A stretch of 64,000 nt of DNA from positions 62,001 to 126,000 of the forward strand of contig BGZK01001453.1 of NCBI GenBank assembly GCA_005406025.1. The letters are read 5' to 3'. The translations under genes and the position numbers were made by a program. Shown here one piece after another: positions 11,518 to 22,667 of the stretch. Every line of letters begins with the position of its first letter. Positions within the stretch are counted from its first letter, which is position 1. This DNA is from Eumeta japonica. Its lineage: Eukaryota; Arthropoda; Insecta; Lepidoptera; Psychidae. The notes under the pieces were generated by a model. That model was given only the letters and a program-made list of their open reading frames with translations, was not told the origin of the DNA and did not search any database.

Positions 11518-12057
11518 AAATTTGGTTGCCTGTAAAGTGGTGGGCGAAAGTTTTACGTGACAACGACTTTGAATGGTAAAATCATTTTAATGTGAATATT
11601 CATTCGTATAGTAGGAAGAAGGATGAAATAATAGTAACAATTTAAAACATTTATTTATACAAAGAATTATATTTAAAACATTAATTTATACAAAGATGCT
11701 GAATTTGTATTAACAAGCCTTTACACATACATACGTATTTATTACAAATATACATACAATAACGCAATACATTTTGCAAGCTATGCACGTTCTCTAGTGC
11801 TGCGCGCGCGGCAGACCGATCATAGTTGATATCTGGCATTCGATCTCTCGTTGTGATCATTTACATTACCGAGCGTACTAAGTGACAAGCCGCAACCTAA
11901 TTTAAGACTTTAAAACAAATTATTAACCTACATATTTTTTGTATATTGTATCCAATAAATAAGAAAAATTTCAAAAAGCTTGAAAAAACACAAAAATATA
12001 TACTTGAAATAAAGCGTTTTACAAAATTGTCACTCTCATGTTCTGAACAAGCGAATA
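11518..12057 (+). repeat. Tandem unit 1 of 3 (about 540 bp)
   Basis: The unit begins AATTTGGTTG...GGGCGAAAGTTTTAC. It continues with GAATGGTAAAATCATTTTAA, ATTCATTCGTATA, GATGAAATAATAGTAACAAT, AACATTTATTTATACAAAG and AATTTAAGACTTTAAAAC (about 11898-11915). These blocks recur in the same order in unit 2 and, more diverged, in unit 3. It starts about 300 bp after the putative splice donor and would therefore be in intron 1. Confidence 0.65.
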
Positions 12058-12480
12058 AATGTAAAAAATTTGGTTGGGTCAGGGCGAAAGTTTACTGAAA
12101 CCTTTGAATGTAAAATCATAATGCTGAAGATTCATTCGTATACGCGACGAAGGCTGAAATAATAGTAAAATTTAAAAATTTATTTACATGAATTATATCA
12201 TTAATTTATATTTTTCGAATTTCATATTAACATTTATTTTGTTTACACATTTATTTATAAAAATATACCAATAAGGCAAATTATGACTGTGCGGAGCAGA
12301 ATGATATAGTTGTAAAATCGCAGGAGCTCTTATCTTGTTTGACTCATTTATTTAGCGTTATTTATAAGTGTCAATAATTTAAGACGTCAAAATTATTACC
12401 TACAGGAATAATACTACAAAAAAGAAAAACAAAAATATATTGAAAAGTAAATACAAATTGCCCGCCTTTGTTTAAGCAAT
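12058..12480 (+). repeat. Tandem unit 2 of 3
   Basis: This is a colinear match to unit 1: AATTTGGTTG, GGGCGAAAGTTTACTGAAAC, GAATGTAAAATCATAATGCT, ATTCATTCGTATACGCGACG, GGCTGAAATAATAGTAAAAT and AATAATTTAAGACGTCAAAA (about 12375). Divergence consists of substitutions and short indels, which suggests an old duplication. Confidence 0.65.
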
Positions 12481-12900
12481 AGATGTAGCCGGGGCGGGCG
12501 GCCGGGACTAAATCACTGAAACCGATGTTAATGCTCGAAGATTAATCGCCCGCGACGCCGGCGAGGTATTAGCGGCCGCGGAATTGTATTACATGACGAA
12601 TATATTCATATTTTATTTTTCTATTTAAATAAATTTATTTTGTTTCAATTTATTAAAAATTAACCGAAGGAGATGTAGGACATGATGTTGTAAAATCGCC
12701 AAACTCTTGTTGTTCGTCACAAACCTGCCAAAGTGGTTACGACAATTACAATTTCGCATAATTACAATAATTTATTTTTTAATTTTCAGTTTTAAATGTC
12801 TTTTAACTGTTTGCCATTATTTTTGTCGACGATTCGTGATGAACAAAGCAACACACTTGTACGGCAGTTTTCATTAGTAACTTTTCACCATAGGTTTTAT
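12481..12900 (+). repeat. Tandem unit 3 of 3, with GC-rich start
   Basis: ATCACTGAAACCGATGTTAATGCT, GAAGATTAATCGCC and CGCGACG...GGCGAGGTATTAG align with the same blocks of unit 2. Later GTTGTAAAATCGC...CTCTTGTTGTT (about 12690) aligns with 12313-12340. The first ~110 bp (12481-12590) is strongly GC-enriched relative to the other units (GCGGCCGGGAC, CGACGCCGGCGAGG), so either units 1 and 2 decayed toward AT or unit 3 is under constraint. Confidence 0.5.
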
Positions 12901-15540
12901 TATACTACTGCAATCTGCTTAGAAAATATAAACGGAACGTAATTAGAAATTCTGCTAGAAAACTTGTAAGATTCGTTTCAAACTCACTTTTGTCGATACT
13001 TAAGTGTTATTAGCTTCTCTTTTTCAACTTGACGCAAACATTCAACTTACAGTTGAGCTGCCGCATCAAATTGAAATTAAACCCTTGATGAAGGTTTAAA
13101 CTTAATTCGAGCCTCCAAATAAGGAGACGGTGCGGACCGTATCCCTTTTTTAGCACTTTATAAATACAGTACATCCACGAATAAATAGCATTCGCTTGCA
13201 GCTTCGCCCACATTGTCCGTCTCATTGTAATTATCTACGTATCTCGCTCTCAATATTGATCGCCATCACGATCCTGATTCTCAAATACAATACCTGTTCT
13301 ATTGTCGATCCTTATACTGATACTGCTTCCGATTCCGGTATATCTACCGATCTTCTTCTTCCCTTGGGCATTGCTATTAGCAATAATATTCAACCAAGAC
13401 TAATGTAGGAACCATTGCAAATAAAACAACTTCGTCTTGATATTTTCAACAGTTTTTTTAATGATGCACGTTTAGACATGAAGTTAGAATTTCATACGTA
13501 CGTATGTATCACATCATTGAATAGTTTATACTGTTATTGCGTGTGTAATTATTGTGAAAAATGAAAAGTGTGATATACTCAATTTTTATTATGTTATTTT
13601 TATTTTTGTATAATAAATAATTAAATTTAATTACAACCACAGTCATAATAGTTAAATCGCAACCCGCACTACGAATTATTATGGGTTTTAAAACATGTCA
13701 TTTTGTTTTCATTTATATAAAAAAGAGGTTGGTGTATTAATGTACTAGTATAAACATTACTTTTTACTTTTTGTAAAAAAATCATATTGACTGTACATTA
13801 AAGAAAAAAGAAAAGAGAAAATTAAAAAAAAAATCTAAATTTTTAATTTTCAACTCTAATTTAATTTAATTAAAAAAAAAATCTATTTTGTACAAATTTA
13901 TAAGCTGGAAACTTACAGAATTGTTCTTATGTGTCTCTAGTTGTTATCATTATTTTATGCAATAATTGTTAGTTGAAATTGTATAAACATACAGCGGTAT
14001 GCTTCAAAGTCACATTTGAAATAATTAATTGTTAACTGTTAATGTTAAAAACTAAACACATCAAAATACGTTGCTTTAACTTCATAATTGGCAGTTAACT
14101 AAATTAGTCTTAAAGATACTGACGTTTATGACAATGAATTAATTTTAATTTTCACAGTTAACATTTAACTAATGCAAATGAGAGTTTAAAGCACACCGCT
14201 GTTAGTGTTGCATAAATTCATTAGTTAGAAAATCTGAAAATTTTATTGCATTTCTTCCCATTGGATAAACATCTAAGTAACACTTCGTGTGGGATATAAT
14301 CTCATATCGCAATGAATAGGTGAGCGAGCACAGACCACAAACCGAAGTATACGGAGTTGAACAGTTATTTTAAAGTTACTGGCTCATTAATATGAAAGCA
14401 TGTGATTGTATATGTAATATTTAAGCAATATATTTAAAAAAAATCATAAGCTTCAATTATCATTACATGATGCATTATACTGAACTTTTACTAATAGTGT
14501 AAATTCACTTCTAGACACTCTTAAATTGTTATATGTAGTTATATAGATCGAAACAGCGTCCTTTATGTCGAACCAATCAGAATAATTAAGAGCACACTTT
14601 TTATTGAGATTTTATTGTTAATCTAGGTAACAAGTTGAAAACGGTGAAAGGCAATGTACTGATCCCAAAAATACGTGCGATAGCTCATTCGATCCAGAAT
14701 AATATCTAGAAATATATGTGGAAAGCGTTTATTAGCAAATAAAAAAATTGCTTAAGTTATGAACAATTACAGAAAAAAAAAAGTATTTCATTTTTCGCCG
14801 ACATCTCGTAAACTATTAATATTTAAGAAACTTGAAATACAGATCCTTAGTATGAAATAAATTTTCTATGAAAAACCCCTCACTATTAGAACTCAACCTT
14901 TATTATTTGTAATTTTAATTTAACGCTGAAAATAGGCTTCCGCGCGGCATTTTAAGGTAGCGCGTGCAGCTTCAAAATCGAGTACGTCACAATAAATATT
15001 TTTTGAAGGTATTAAATATTAATTCAATCATTTCAATAAATTATTGCGTATTCAAGACACTTCCAAAAAATTATTACCGTTGGAAATTTAACTTAAAGAC
15101 AAAATTCATAACAAGTTATACAATTGTTAATAAACAAAATTTTCTACAACTTACGTCTTAATTGTGCATTAAAAAAATATTTAAATAATTGAAATATTTT
15201 TTTCGCTTTGTGCAGCTTTTCTTTTACAGATACTTAACAAAATCACACCTTATAATAAATTTGTAACTTACACAATATTACTTCGATTTTTCTGTTTTGT
15301 ATATATGTATAGTTTTGCACTCTTAATGAAAAGTTATGTGGTTATTATTCGCATAGAATGTATATATATTTCTTTAAATTGATCAAAATTAAAAATTAAA
15401 AAAACAACACTTTTTTTTGTATAATTTTGTGAGGCATCTCTAATCTATCATCTAGACAATAATATTCGTTTATTGTATGACCCTTTATTTATTCTGTTTG
15501 AATGGAAGTTATTGACTTGTAATAAAATTTTGATTTTTAC
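12901..15540. other. AT-rich sequence with one GATC-rich tract
   Basis: A GATC/GATT-rich degenerate tract (ATTGATCGCC, ACGATCCTGATTC, GTCGATCC, CCGATTCCGG) lies at about 13240-13360 and belongs to the same class as 880-1110. The open frames at 13010-13225, 13196-13408 and 14964-15161 carry no recognisable domain. I see nothing else. Confidence 0.4.
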
Positions 15541-15600
15541 GTACCGTAATACATCTTGTCGCAGGTGTATACGTCGTAGGTTCGATTCCCTTATGAGCAT
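15541..15600 (+). other. tRNA-like B-box fragment
   Basis: GTCGTAGGTTCGATTCCC at about 15571-15588 matches the pol III B-box (GGTTCGANNCC). No cloverleaf can be drawn around it, so it is a SINE- or tRNA-derived fragment and not a functional tRNA gene. Confidence 0.35.
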
Positions 15601-15671
15601 TAATTTTGTTCGTTATTGCTTTATAATATAGTAATATACATACATGCATACACACATATATATATATAGAA

Positions 15672-16058
15672 TCGGTTATTTTTATGAATACCAAATTAAA
15701 AAGCGCACTTGCCGAATTGGACATCAAATGTAAAGATCTATGTGACCGGCGCAATCACTTGCAGTTAATGTTTAATGAAATGAACGACTGTCGACAATAG
15801 TGCGAGCGCTTACAAAATAATTTCAGGCGGAGTTGCGCAACAACAAAATAAAAACGGATAGATTTCAGCCTGAAATAGATCTTTATAAAGTAAATGAAAC
15901 AACTAAATTGTGCGATTCAGTATTGGATAGTACACCACGGCCTGACATACGGAATGCGTATTTTAAATTAAATAGCGCTAAAAATATTAAAACAATGTAT
16001 AAACTCGATGAAATTATTAAGCAGTCAAAAAAAATGATACGACTACTATTATTATATT
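15672..16058 (+). pseudogene. LINE ORF1-like relic
   Basis: Frame 1 from about 15672 reads as a charged, coiled-coil-like segment (ALAELDIKCKDLCDRRNHLQ) with an in-frame stop at 15798. A shifted frame continues at 15833-16060 with NNKIKTDRFQPEIDLYKVNE and ends in a Lys-rich stretch. Its position directly upstream of an endonuclease domain supports an ORF1 or N-terminal remnant. No zinc knuckle or RRM signature is visible, so the exact domain is unknown. Confidence 0.5.
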
Positions 16059-16579
16059 GATTGGAAATAGCTTCGGTTTAAATAGAAAAAAAACATCATT
16101 ACAAATTTTTCACGCCCTCGGAATGGTCCGTCCTATATAACATAAAATTATTAGTATCTACTTTTCCATTTCCTAATAGTATGACTGAAAAGTACATCAA
16201 CTATATCCATAAGATTAATAATATCTTGATCTATAACGTTTTGCCTACAATATTCATTCTGCCATGATATCAAATACAGCAGAATCTAGTTTTAAGATTG
16301 ACTGCAACTCACTTGAGTATGAGGATTCTGTTGTGAGACAGAATTTCACGTTTTTAAACTCGTATTTCCGACAAAAAGGGCCCTGATATATATAATTTAA
16401 TTACCCAAAAAAAACAGAGTTTTTTGACAAAATTAAATTTATAGGAAAATGCTTACAAAATCTTGCTGTTAAAATAGATAGTAGCTCTAGCTTATCGTCA
16501 AATCGAACGAATGTTCCGTGCCATCAAATTAAACCTACTGTGAATAAAAGATTCATTACAAACAATAATACAAACAGTT

Positions 16580-17060
16580 GTGTATTTAACCTGGTGCATC
16601 AAAATATTCAGGGCATGGAGAACAAGGAGCTGGAAGTTGAATTATTCATGGGGCTGCACTAACATTGGAATACTGTGTATTATATAACAGTGGCTTAAAA
16701 ACTTTCAGCTTTTGCTCGGCTTTACTGATCACCGGGTCGCAAGCTCTTATAGTGGGGAATATTCAATAAATAGAGGTTATTTAATTTTTATTCATAGTAA
16801 TTTAAAATTCAAGGAAAGAACCGATATTGTGAATCTCTCTGTTGAACGGACTGTTGAGATAGTCTGTGTGGAACTCGAGCGATTTATTGTATTGAGCGTA
16901 TACATACCACCTCATTCAACCTATGATTTATTTGAATCAGTTATGGATCAAGCCTTATATAAGATAAAAAATAATAACAAATACATTGCGATATGTGGAT
17001 ACTTTAATGTAAATTTATTAGATGTCGCTAATCACAATTAATCACAATAGTAGGATTCTA
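16580..17060 (+). pseudogene. LINE AP-endonuclease domain relic
   Basis: This is the remnant of the apurinic/apyrimidinic-type endonuclease that nicks target DNA for target-primed reverse transcription. An N-terminal LVHQNIQGMENKELEVEL lies near 16597; the family usually has N.QS/N.QG..NK at this point. The longest uninterrupted piece is 16712-17041. It shows VCVELERFIVLSVYIPPHS (the conserved Y.PP motif) and YIAICGYFNVNLLD, equivalent to the catalytic GDFN motif, but with the Asp replaced by Tyr. Loss of that Asp and the frame breaks mean it is inactive. Confidence 0.8.
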
Positions 17061-17764
17061 GATTTCTTTGGAGGTTACAATTTGTTAAATCTTTTTTTTT
17101 GAAGCCTACAAGAATCACATCTTCCTTTAAGACTTACCTTGACAATATGTACTCAAATATTAAACCATATAAAACATTTCAAATATCACTCAAAATGACA
17201 GGAAAGAAAGTGATAAATTAAATACCACTTAATGTAAAACGATTGTTTAAATTTGGAAAAAATACGTCCGGGAAATTCTGCAACCACAATGCTGTGATAA
17301 TCTCAATGAGTTACACAACTCGATGTTTAATGTAATAAAAGCGGAATAATATAATATTTTTCATACAAAGATTATGATATGAGCTTTATGATTAAAGAAC
17401 ATATAATAAATGCAAAAATTTATTGAGTATATCAAAAACTACCCAAAAACCTTTCAACGCGTGTGTACCGCTGCCAAAACCATGCATTTTAATAGTGAAA
17501 TTAAAAAAAAACTTAAACATAAAGAAGATAACTTGGAGTGTCATAAAAAGAGAGAATGGGAAAATTTGAGATCACGATCTTAGTGTCCAACTAAAAATAG
17601 ATAACAAAATTTTGAAAAGTAATATAGACGTTGCTAATTAATGCCTTTTGAAGAATTCTTTACTTACGTTCCAATGCCAACCACCAAATCTCTTAATTCA
17701 TCTCCCTCTCTTGTTGAATTAGTACTGAAGGAAAGTATTCTGCCCAGTAATAGTAATTTTTAAT

Positions 17765-18800
17765 TTAAACATGCAAATACGGAAGACGTTATTAAGGTAT
17801 TTAAGTCATTAGAAATAAAAAAGACTGCTGACCTCCATGGCCTGTCAGTTAACATTGTAAACTATATTATTGGCTGTATTGCACCACACTTGGCATTTAT
17901 CTTTAATAATTATTATCTTTAATAATAATTTCCCGATCTGATGAAAGAAAGTAAAATCATCCCTGTATTTAAAGACTGTCACAAATTAAACCCCATCAAT
18001 TTTAGGCCTATATACATACTACCGACATTAAATAAAATCTTGATTTTGTCTTAAATCAACTCTTATCACATTTTTATACTAATAATTTGCTATGTAGAAA
18101 ACAGTACGGTTTCACGCAGGGTCGTTCGACAATCGATAATGGCATTGAAATTGTTCAAAAAATATTCGGAGCATGGGAGGATTCGCGAGACGTGGTGGGT
18201 GAGTATTTTATGATTTCTCTAAGACATGTGATTGTGTAAATCACGAAATTTTTTTCGGAAAGCTTCGTCATTATGGGGCTACAGGCCTGGCAATCGGCCT
18301 TCTGGAATCTTATTTGAATAACAGGGTTCAGAGGATCGATATTAATGGGATATGTGGTTATGTGTGGATATGTGTGGTACGCCATGCGGACCACAAGATA
18401 TGTGGTCCGCATGGCGTACCACAAGTATGAGTCCTTGGACTCGTTCTGTTTTTAGTTTTTACCAAGACTTACCCGGTATTTTTGATGGTATTCATGAGAT
18501 AGTACTGTTCGCAAATGATACTTCATTGTTATTTAATGTCAAAAGACAACACAGCACCTATGACGAGGGAATATTACTAACTCGTAAGAAGAAAACTGGT
18601 TTACTGTGAATAATCTCCTTTTCAATACGAAAAAAGCAAAATATGTAAAATTTTCACTTCTGAACGTACAACATAGTTATGACTTCCTTTTATTACGTAA
18701 TGAGAAATTAGTATTTGTAAATGCTACTGTATTACTGGGAGTTACTCTGGATAACAGGTTTCAATGAGGTCCGCATATCATTATGTTGGCGGAAAGCCTT
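17765..18800 (+). pseudogene. LINE reverse transcriptase relic
   Basis: Segments in shifting frames follow the non-LTR RT order. First comes DVIKVFKSLEIKKTADLHGL (fingers), then ESKIIPVFKDC with NPINFRPIYILPTLNKIL. Next come QYGFTQGRSTIDNGIEIVQK, a FSKTCDCV block in place of the usual FSKAFD.V, and HYGATGLAIGLLESYLNNRV. Then come HGVPQ (18413-18427), LFANDTSLLF (FADD box with the first Asp changed to Asn, about 18508) and LLGVTLDN. It contains numerous stops. A 23-bp snap-back duplication (18373-18423) is inserted next to the VPQG motif. It is the same family as the relics at 38.1 and 48.5-49.2 kb. Confidence 0.82.
18373..18423. repeat. 23-bp perfect snap-back hairpin inside the RT relic
   Basis: 18373-18395 is the exact reverse complement of 18401-18423, with loop AGATA (5 nt). 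The right arm encodes the conserved RT residues CGPHGVPQ, so it is the original. The left arm is a new inverted copy placed just upstream. Confidence 0.95.
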
Positions 18801-19234
18801 AGATCAGTAGTAATATATAGAGGATAAGTATTCATGAATATTATTAACTCGATTTGTAGCGGGTATATTTGTTTATATCGGAAATTTATATATGTTTGAT
18901 TGTATAATATAATATATTTAAAGTTGATAAACCTTCAAGTTTCTTGCTCGTTCTTCTTGAGGGATAACTGCCTTCCGAAGAAGTGGCAAAGTGTTAAGTC
19001 TAAGTACTAAAATGTAAATTCTTAACATATTGTGACATGTTTCAAATATTTTTCATGCCCTACAAAATAAAGAAATATTTGAATATGAATATGAGTTCCG
19101 CAAGTTTTTATTGAAAATTTCCTCCTCTTTAAAGGTTTTTATGTCAAGTTTCTTAAATATTAACAGTTTAAGAGACATTGACGAGAAACAAAATAACTTT
19201 TTTTTTTCGTTTTTAATTTTCAAATAAATTCACA

Positions 19235-19462
19235 AGAGAGTTCCAGGGGCCCACAAGCCCTTCACCACACCTCTCTTCTCCGTACACCCTCTTCCTCCCT
19301 ATATAGTAACACTGATTCTTCCATCATCACACTCCCTTTCCCTCGTTTATCCTATTCCTACCCAAGTGGCCAGAAACGCTGGTGACTCCTCTAGAGTTGC
19401 CAGCAGTGACCACCTGCTCAATGGCAGCTAGCAAGCTCGTTTGCCCCTCGAAAATGCTATGA
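19235..19462 (+). repeat. Dispersed repeat family A, copy 4
   Basis: Pyrimidine-rich CTTCACCACACCTCTCTTCT is followed by TCCCTCGTTTATCCTATTCC, a CCCAAGTGGCCAGAAACG block, GTGACTCCTCTAGAGTTGCC, AGCAGTGACCACCTGCTCAA and CAAGCTCGTTTGCCCCTCG. It contains only the 3' two thirds of the family. Confidence 0.65.
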
Positions 19463-19489
19463 AAATTGTTTTAAGCTGTATTGTGGTAG

Positions 19490-19822
19490 AACCATACCAT
19501 AGCCAGTTTGGCTACAACATAAAAATGGGTCTGCTCAATCATGGAAATATCTACTACACTTTCACAGAATACGGACGTGAAATAGCAGCTTCCAATTTGT
19601 GTTTCGTTTAGTACGCAAGAATTCAGATAGGCTATTTCCTCTCTCTCCCCTTCCATCAACCCGACCTTCCTTCGTTTAATATCATATTCTTCACAAAGAA
19701 AGAAGAAAGGGCAACGCATTGGTGACTCCTCTGCGATAGCGAGCGTCCATGAGCGGCGATAACTATGTGCTTTCTGATGGCTAGCCTGCTCGTTTACTTC
19801 TCAACTACACGTATGCTATAAA
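19490..19822 (+). repeat. Dispersed repeat family A, copy 5
   Basis: This is a fuller copy with CCAGTTTGGCTACAAC, CACTTTCACAGAATACGGAC, TGTTTCGTTTAGTACGCAAG, TTGGTGACTCCTCTGCG, GTCCATGAGCGGCGATAAC and GCCTGCTCGTTTACTTCTC. It sits head-to-tail behind copy 4 in the region between the two large transposon relics. Confidence 0.65.
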
Positions 19823-19929
19823 AAATGTATACAGTTTTCAGAAATAATTTACTACTTTCACAATTTTATATAATCCGTATTAAGCCACACAATTTGAATC
19901 AATCTTGTATATCGTCGTTTAATTTCTAA

Positions 19930-20470
19930 CAGCACGTAAGTCATATTTTGGCGGTTTTGGCATTTTAATGGCATTCGTTAGAGCGTCGGACGACGCGTTG
20001 TTTCAGCCAATCAGAATCAAACATCGTCGAATAGAAACTCGTTAATGAAGTGAGAAGTAACTGCACGGGTTCCATCAATCAGTTGTAACCTTTGGAAACA
20101 GTGCGTAAGTCAGTTTAATTCTGTAGTGTTGACCCAGCGGCCACTTGCTGCTAACGATTAATAGAAAAAAGGTAAAAAAATGTTATAACCTTAAAAAAGT
20201 GTGTTGTTTCATTTTTTTTTTTTTTTTGGTAATTTTCACTGTTTAAATTTGATATTTTTGTAATGAAATAAGTTCATTTTGGTTAGAAAATCATATTAAA
20301 AGTGTGTTGTTTATTCTATCATGTCACGTGAGTTACGTAGTGTTGTGGAGTATCTAACGTACTGAACTTATATAGTTAGCCTCTCGATTGTTTTCGAGTT
20401 GTTGAATTAAAATTGGTCATTGACGTAAATTATTAATATTTTTTTTTATTTATTATTTTATTTTAATAAG
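19930..20470. other. Possible 5' flank of the DDE transposon
   Basis: A GC-moderate stretch (19950-20160) precedes the transposase relic. The 11-mer ACGTAAGTCAT occurs at 19934-19944 and again, in the same orientation, beyond the element at 23004-23014. I could not define terminal inverted repeats. Confidence 0.2.
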
Positions 20471-20479
20471 AAAACTGAG

Positions 20480-22667
20480 TAACCATGACCACTATATCAT
20501 CATTAAATTCTGTAAAGAATTAAAAATTAAAATTGCTCCCCTTAAACAAAAATTCAACCCAAGAAAATAATATGTTCAGTGTCAAATAGATAAAATGTTG
20601 ATATAATGAATTTATCTCTCCTTATTATACCTAACAATGAAGATACACCCCTTTCTGACTTAGTTGAATAGTCTTAATTACAAATTTTAGAAGACAATTA
20701 TTTAAATATTATTGCTGAGGAAGTAATTAATAACTATATCAGAGGAAAAAAACAATCGTCAACAATTACAGAAGAACAGGGCATCGAAACATCTACGACA
20801 CAAAAACTACAAATAATATGTGAAAAATAATCTGAATAAGTACTCAATAATCAAACAGGAATATTATCGGAACAAGAAGTTGTAGGAGTAAGCATTGTGA
20901 AAAGTTCCCAGGTAACAAATCAGACTATTATTATTATTATTAATGAACTAAACGAAGAATAACACAAAATATTTCTATTGATGTTAAAGAAGATAGTGAA
21001 AACGAAAAAACAGATAACGAAGAATATTGTGGAGATCTTAATTCTAAACGAAAGAGAAAACTTAAGCGTTTAAAGATAGCCGATGCCAAAAAGAGGGGCA
21101 AAAGTAAATGATAGAGACAAAATTAGGGGAAAGCAATACATGGGATATCGATGGTATAACAAAAAGAGAAGTTTAAAGTTTTACATGACGTTATGCAGCC
21201 TGCTCGTGAAATAGCATCTCGATGCTCTTCTGCATTCTGTAAGAAGTCCAAACTTCGAGCATGCAATACCTTACCAGAGGAAGAAAGATGTAATTTTTTT
21301 TTATTTGAAAGCAAATAGACTGGGCGCAAGGAAAACAGTTTGTGGTCTAACGTAGAAATTGGAAAAAAACAAATAAAGAAGAGAGATGAATTAAGACGAA
21401 ATGTTAGTAAGCAATATTTTTTAACCACTAAGCCTAAAGGTTTTATTCAAGTATGTACGAAAACTTTTTTAAACACTTAGGTATTACAAAAAGTTCTGTG
21501 CGTCATTGCGTCGTTGGACTGAACGCTCCAAAAACGGTATGACAAAATAGCAAGAAGTGACAGAGCCAGCTAAAAATGGAATAAGAAAAAAATATGAGAG
21601 TTTTTTAAAAAAGATTTTTGACGATTTGCCTAAAAAGCCATCCCACTACTGATATACACCAATTACTATAAAACTTTATTTAGAGCCAGTTATACAAAGC
21701 AAATCGAAACTATATAAGGTGTACTGTGAGAAATGTAACGAACAGCAAGAAAATTTGTGTCTCGATGGTTGGAAACGTCGGAGACGATAAATATAATATA
21801 CACACATTAAAGAAAAATAGAGTTAAAGAGGAAAAAAATTAAGGGCTATAAATAAAGAAGTGTACGTTTATACACATGACTCACAATCGTTACAGCTGTA
21901 TCCTTGACTTGAATCTAGGGCAATATATTACAAGACAAAACTATGCGTTCACAATTACACCATGTACAATTTAGAAAACAAGGATGCCCACTGTTATTGG
22001 TTCAATGAGTGTAGTGCGGGTTTGGTGACTTCAATGTATACTTCCTGTATTATTGCCTGAAAAAAACTCTAGACAAAGAGCTGTTACCTATAATTTTATA
22101 CTGTGATGGCTGCAAAGCACAAAATCTCAATGCAGTTTCATCTAATACATTGCCGAACTTAATAGACAACATCCAGATAACCCAAAAAATTTTAGAAAAG
22201 GACCACACTCAGATGGAAGTAGATTCTTCTTATAATGCAATAGAGTTTCAGATAAAAAACAAAGACATCTACCTGATATCGCAGTATGGATCTCCTTCAA
22301 AACAAGCTCCTCCTCAGCAGCCCTATCTCGTTAATATGCTTACCTATGATTTTTTTCACATCTTTTCTAAATTTCTTATGTATGATTCAATTCGACCCGA
22401 CCGAGTAACTAATGACACAGTATTCACGGATATAAGAGTACCACTTTATGAACTTGAAGGTCTAATAAAATTTGAACTGAACTTTAATGACGACCACGCA
22501 TTATTGCCCAGGAGACAAAAAGGAAGAAGTGTTTTGCCGAAGCCAAATCTGTATCAAAGCAGACTGCCAATATCACAATTAAAGTAAACTCATTTACAAT
22601 AATTATAATAAAACACGTAATTCCCGCTGATTGTCACAGTTTTTACGACGGTTTACCACATAAATAG
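20480..22667 (+). pseudogene. DDE-type transposase relic (DUF7869-like arthropod family)
   Basis: The segments, in shifting frames, match a protein family I know from arthropod genomes as uncharacterised DUF7869-like proteins. A Cys-rich N-terminal block SRCSSAFCKKSKLRACNTL comes first (about 21210), followed by LPEEERCNFFLFESK and RRNVSKQYFLTTKPKGFIQV. Next are HLGITKSSVR (about 21473) and LKKIFDDLPKKPSHY with KLYLEPVIQSKSKLYKVYCE (about 21610-21735). YFLYYCLKKTL and ILYCDGCKAQNLNA (about 22095-22130) are the likely catalytic-core strand. An uninterrupted 145-codon piece at 22150-22587 carries ITQKILEKDHTQMEVDS and LPRRQKGRS. The C-terminal IPADCHSFYDGLPHK runs from 22620 to the TAG at 22665-22667. 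At least four frame breaks and a stop show it is dead, and part of the core between about 21770 and 21960 seems lost. Superfamily placement is uncertain. Confidence 0.7.

Larger units (their letters stand above)
15672..19093 (+). mobile_element. Degenerate non-LTR retrotransposon (LINE), about 3.4 kb
   Basis: One plus-strand element carries an ORF1-like relic, an AP-type endonuclease relic and a reverse transcriptase relic in the canonical order. Its 3' UTR ends in AATAAAGAAATATTTGAATATGAATATGA. The 3' UTR block TTCTTGAGGGATAACTGCCTTCC (about 18952-18974) and the tail are shared with the minus-strand element at 47.84-49.2 kb, so both belong to one family. Many stops, frameshifts and an internal loss between the RT thumb and the 3' UTR show it is dead. 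Clade assignment beyond a jockey/CR1-like APE LINE is not possible by eye. Confidence 0.85.

Noticed and set aside
22150..22587. Longest open frame in the window (145 codons) as a host gene
   Set aside because: It is the uninterrupted C-terminal part of the DDE transposase relic; matching residues continue in other frames on both sides.
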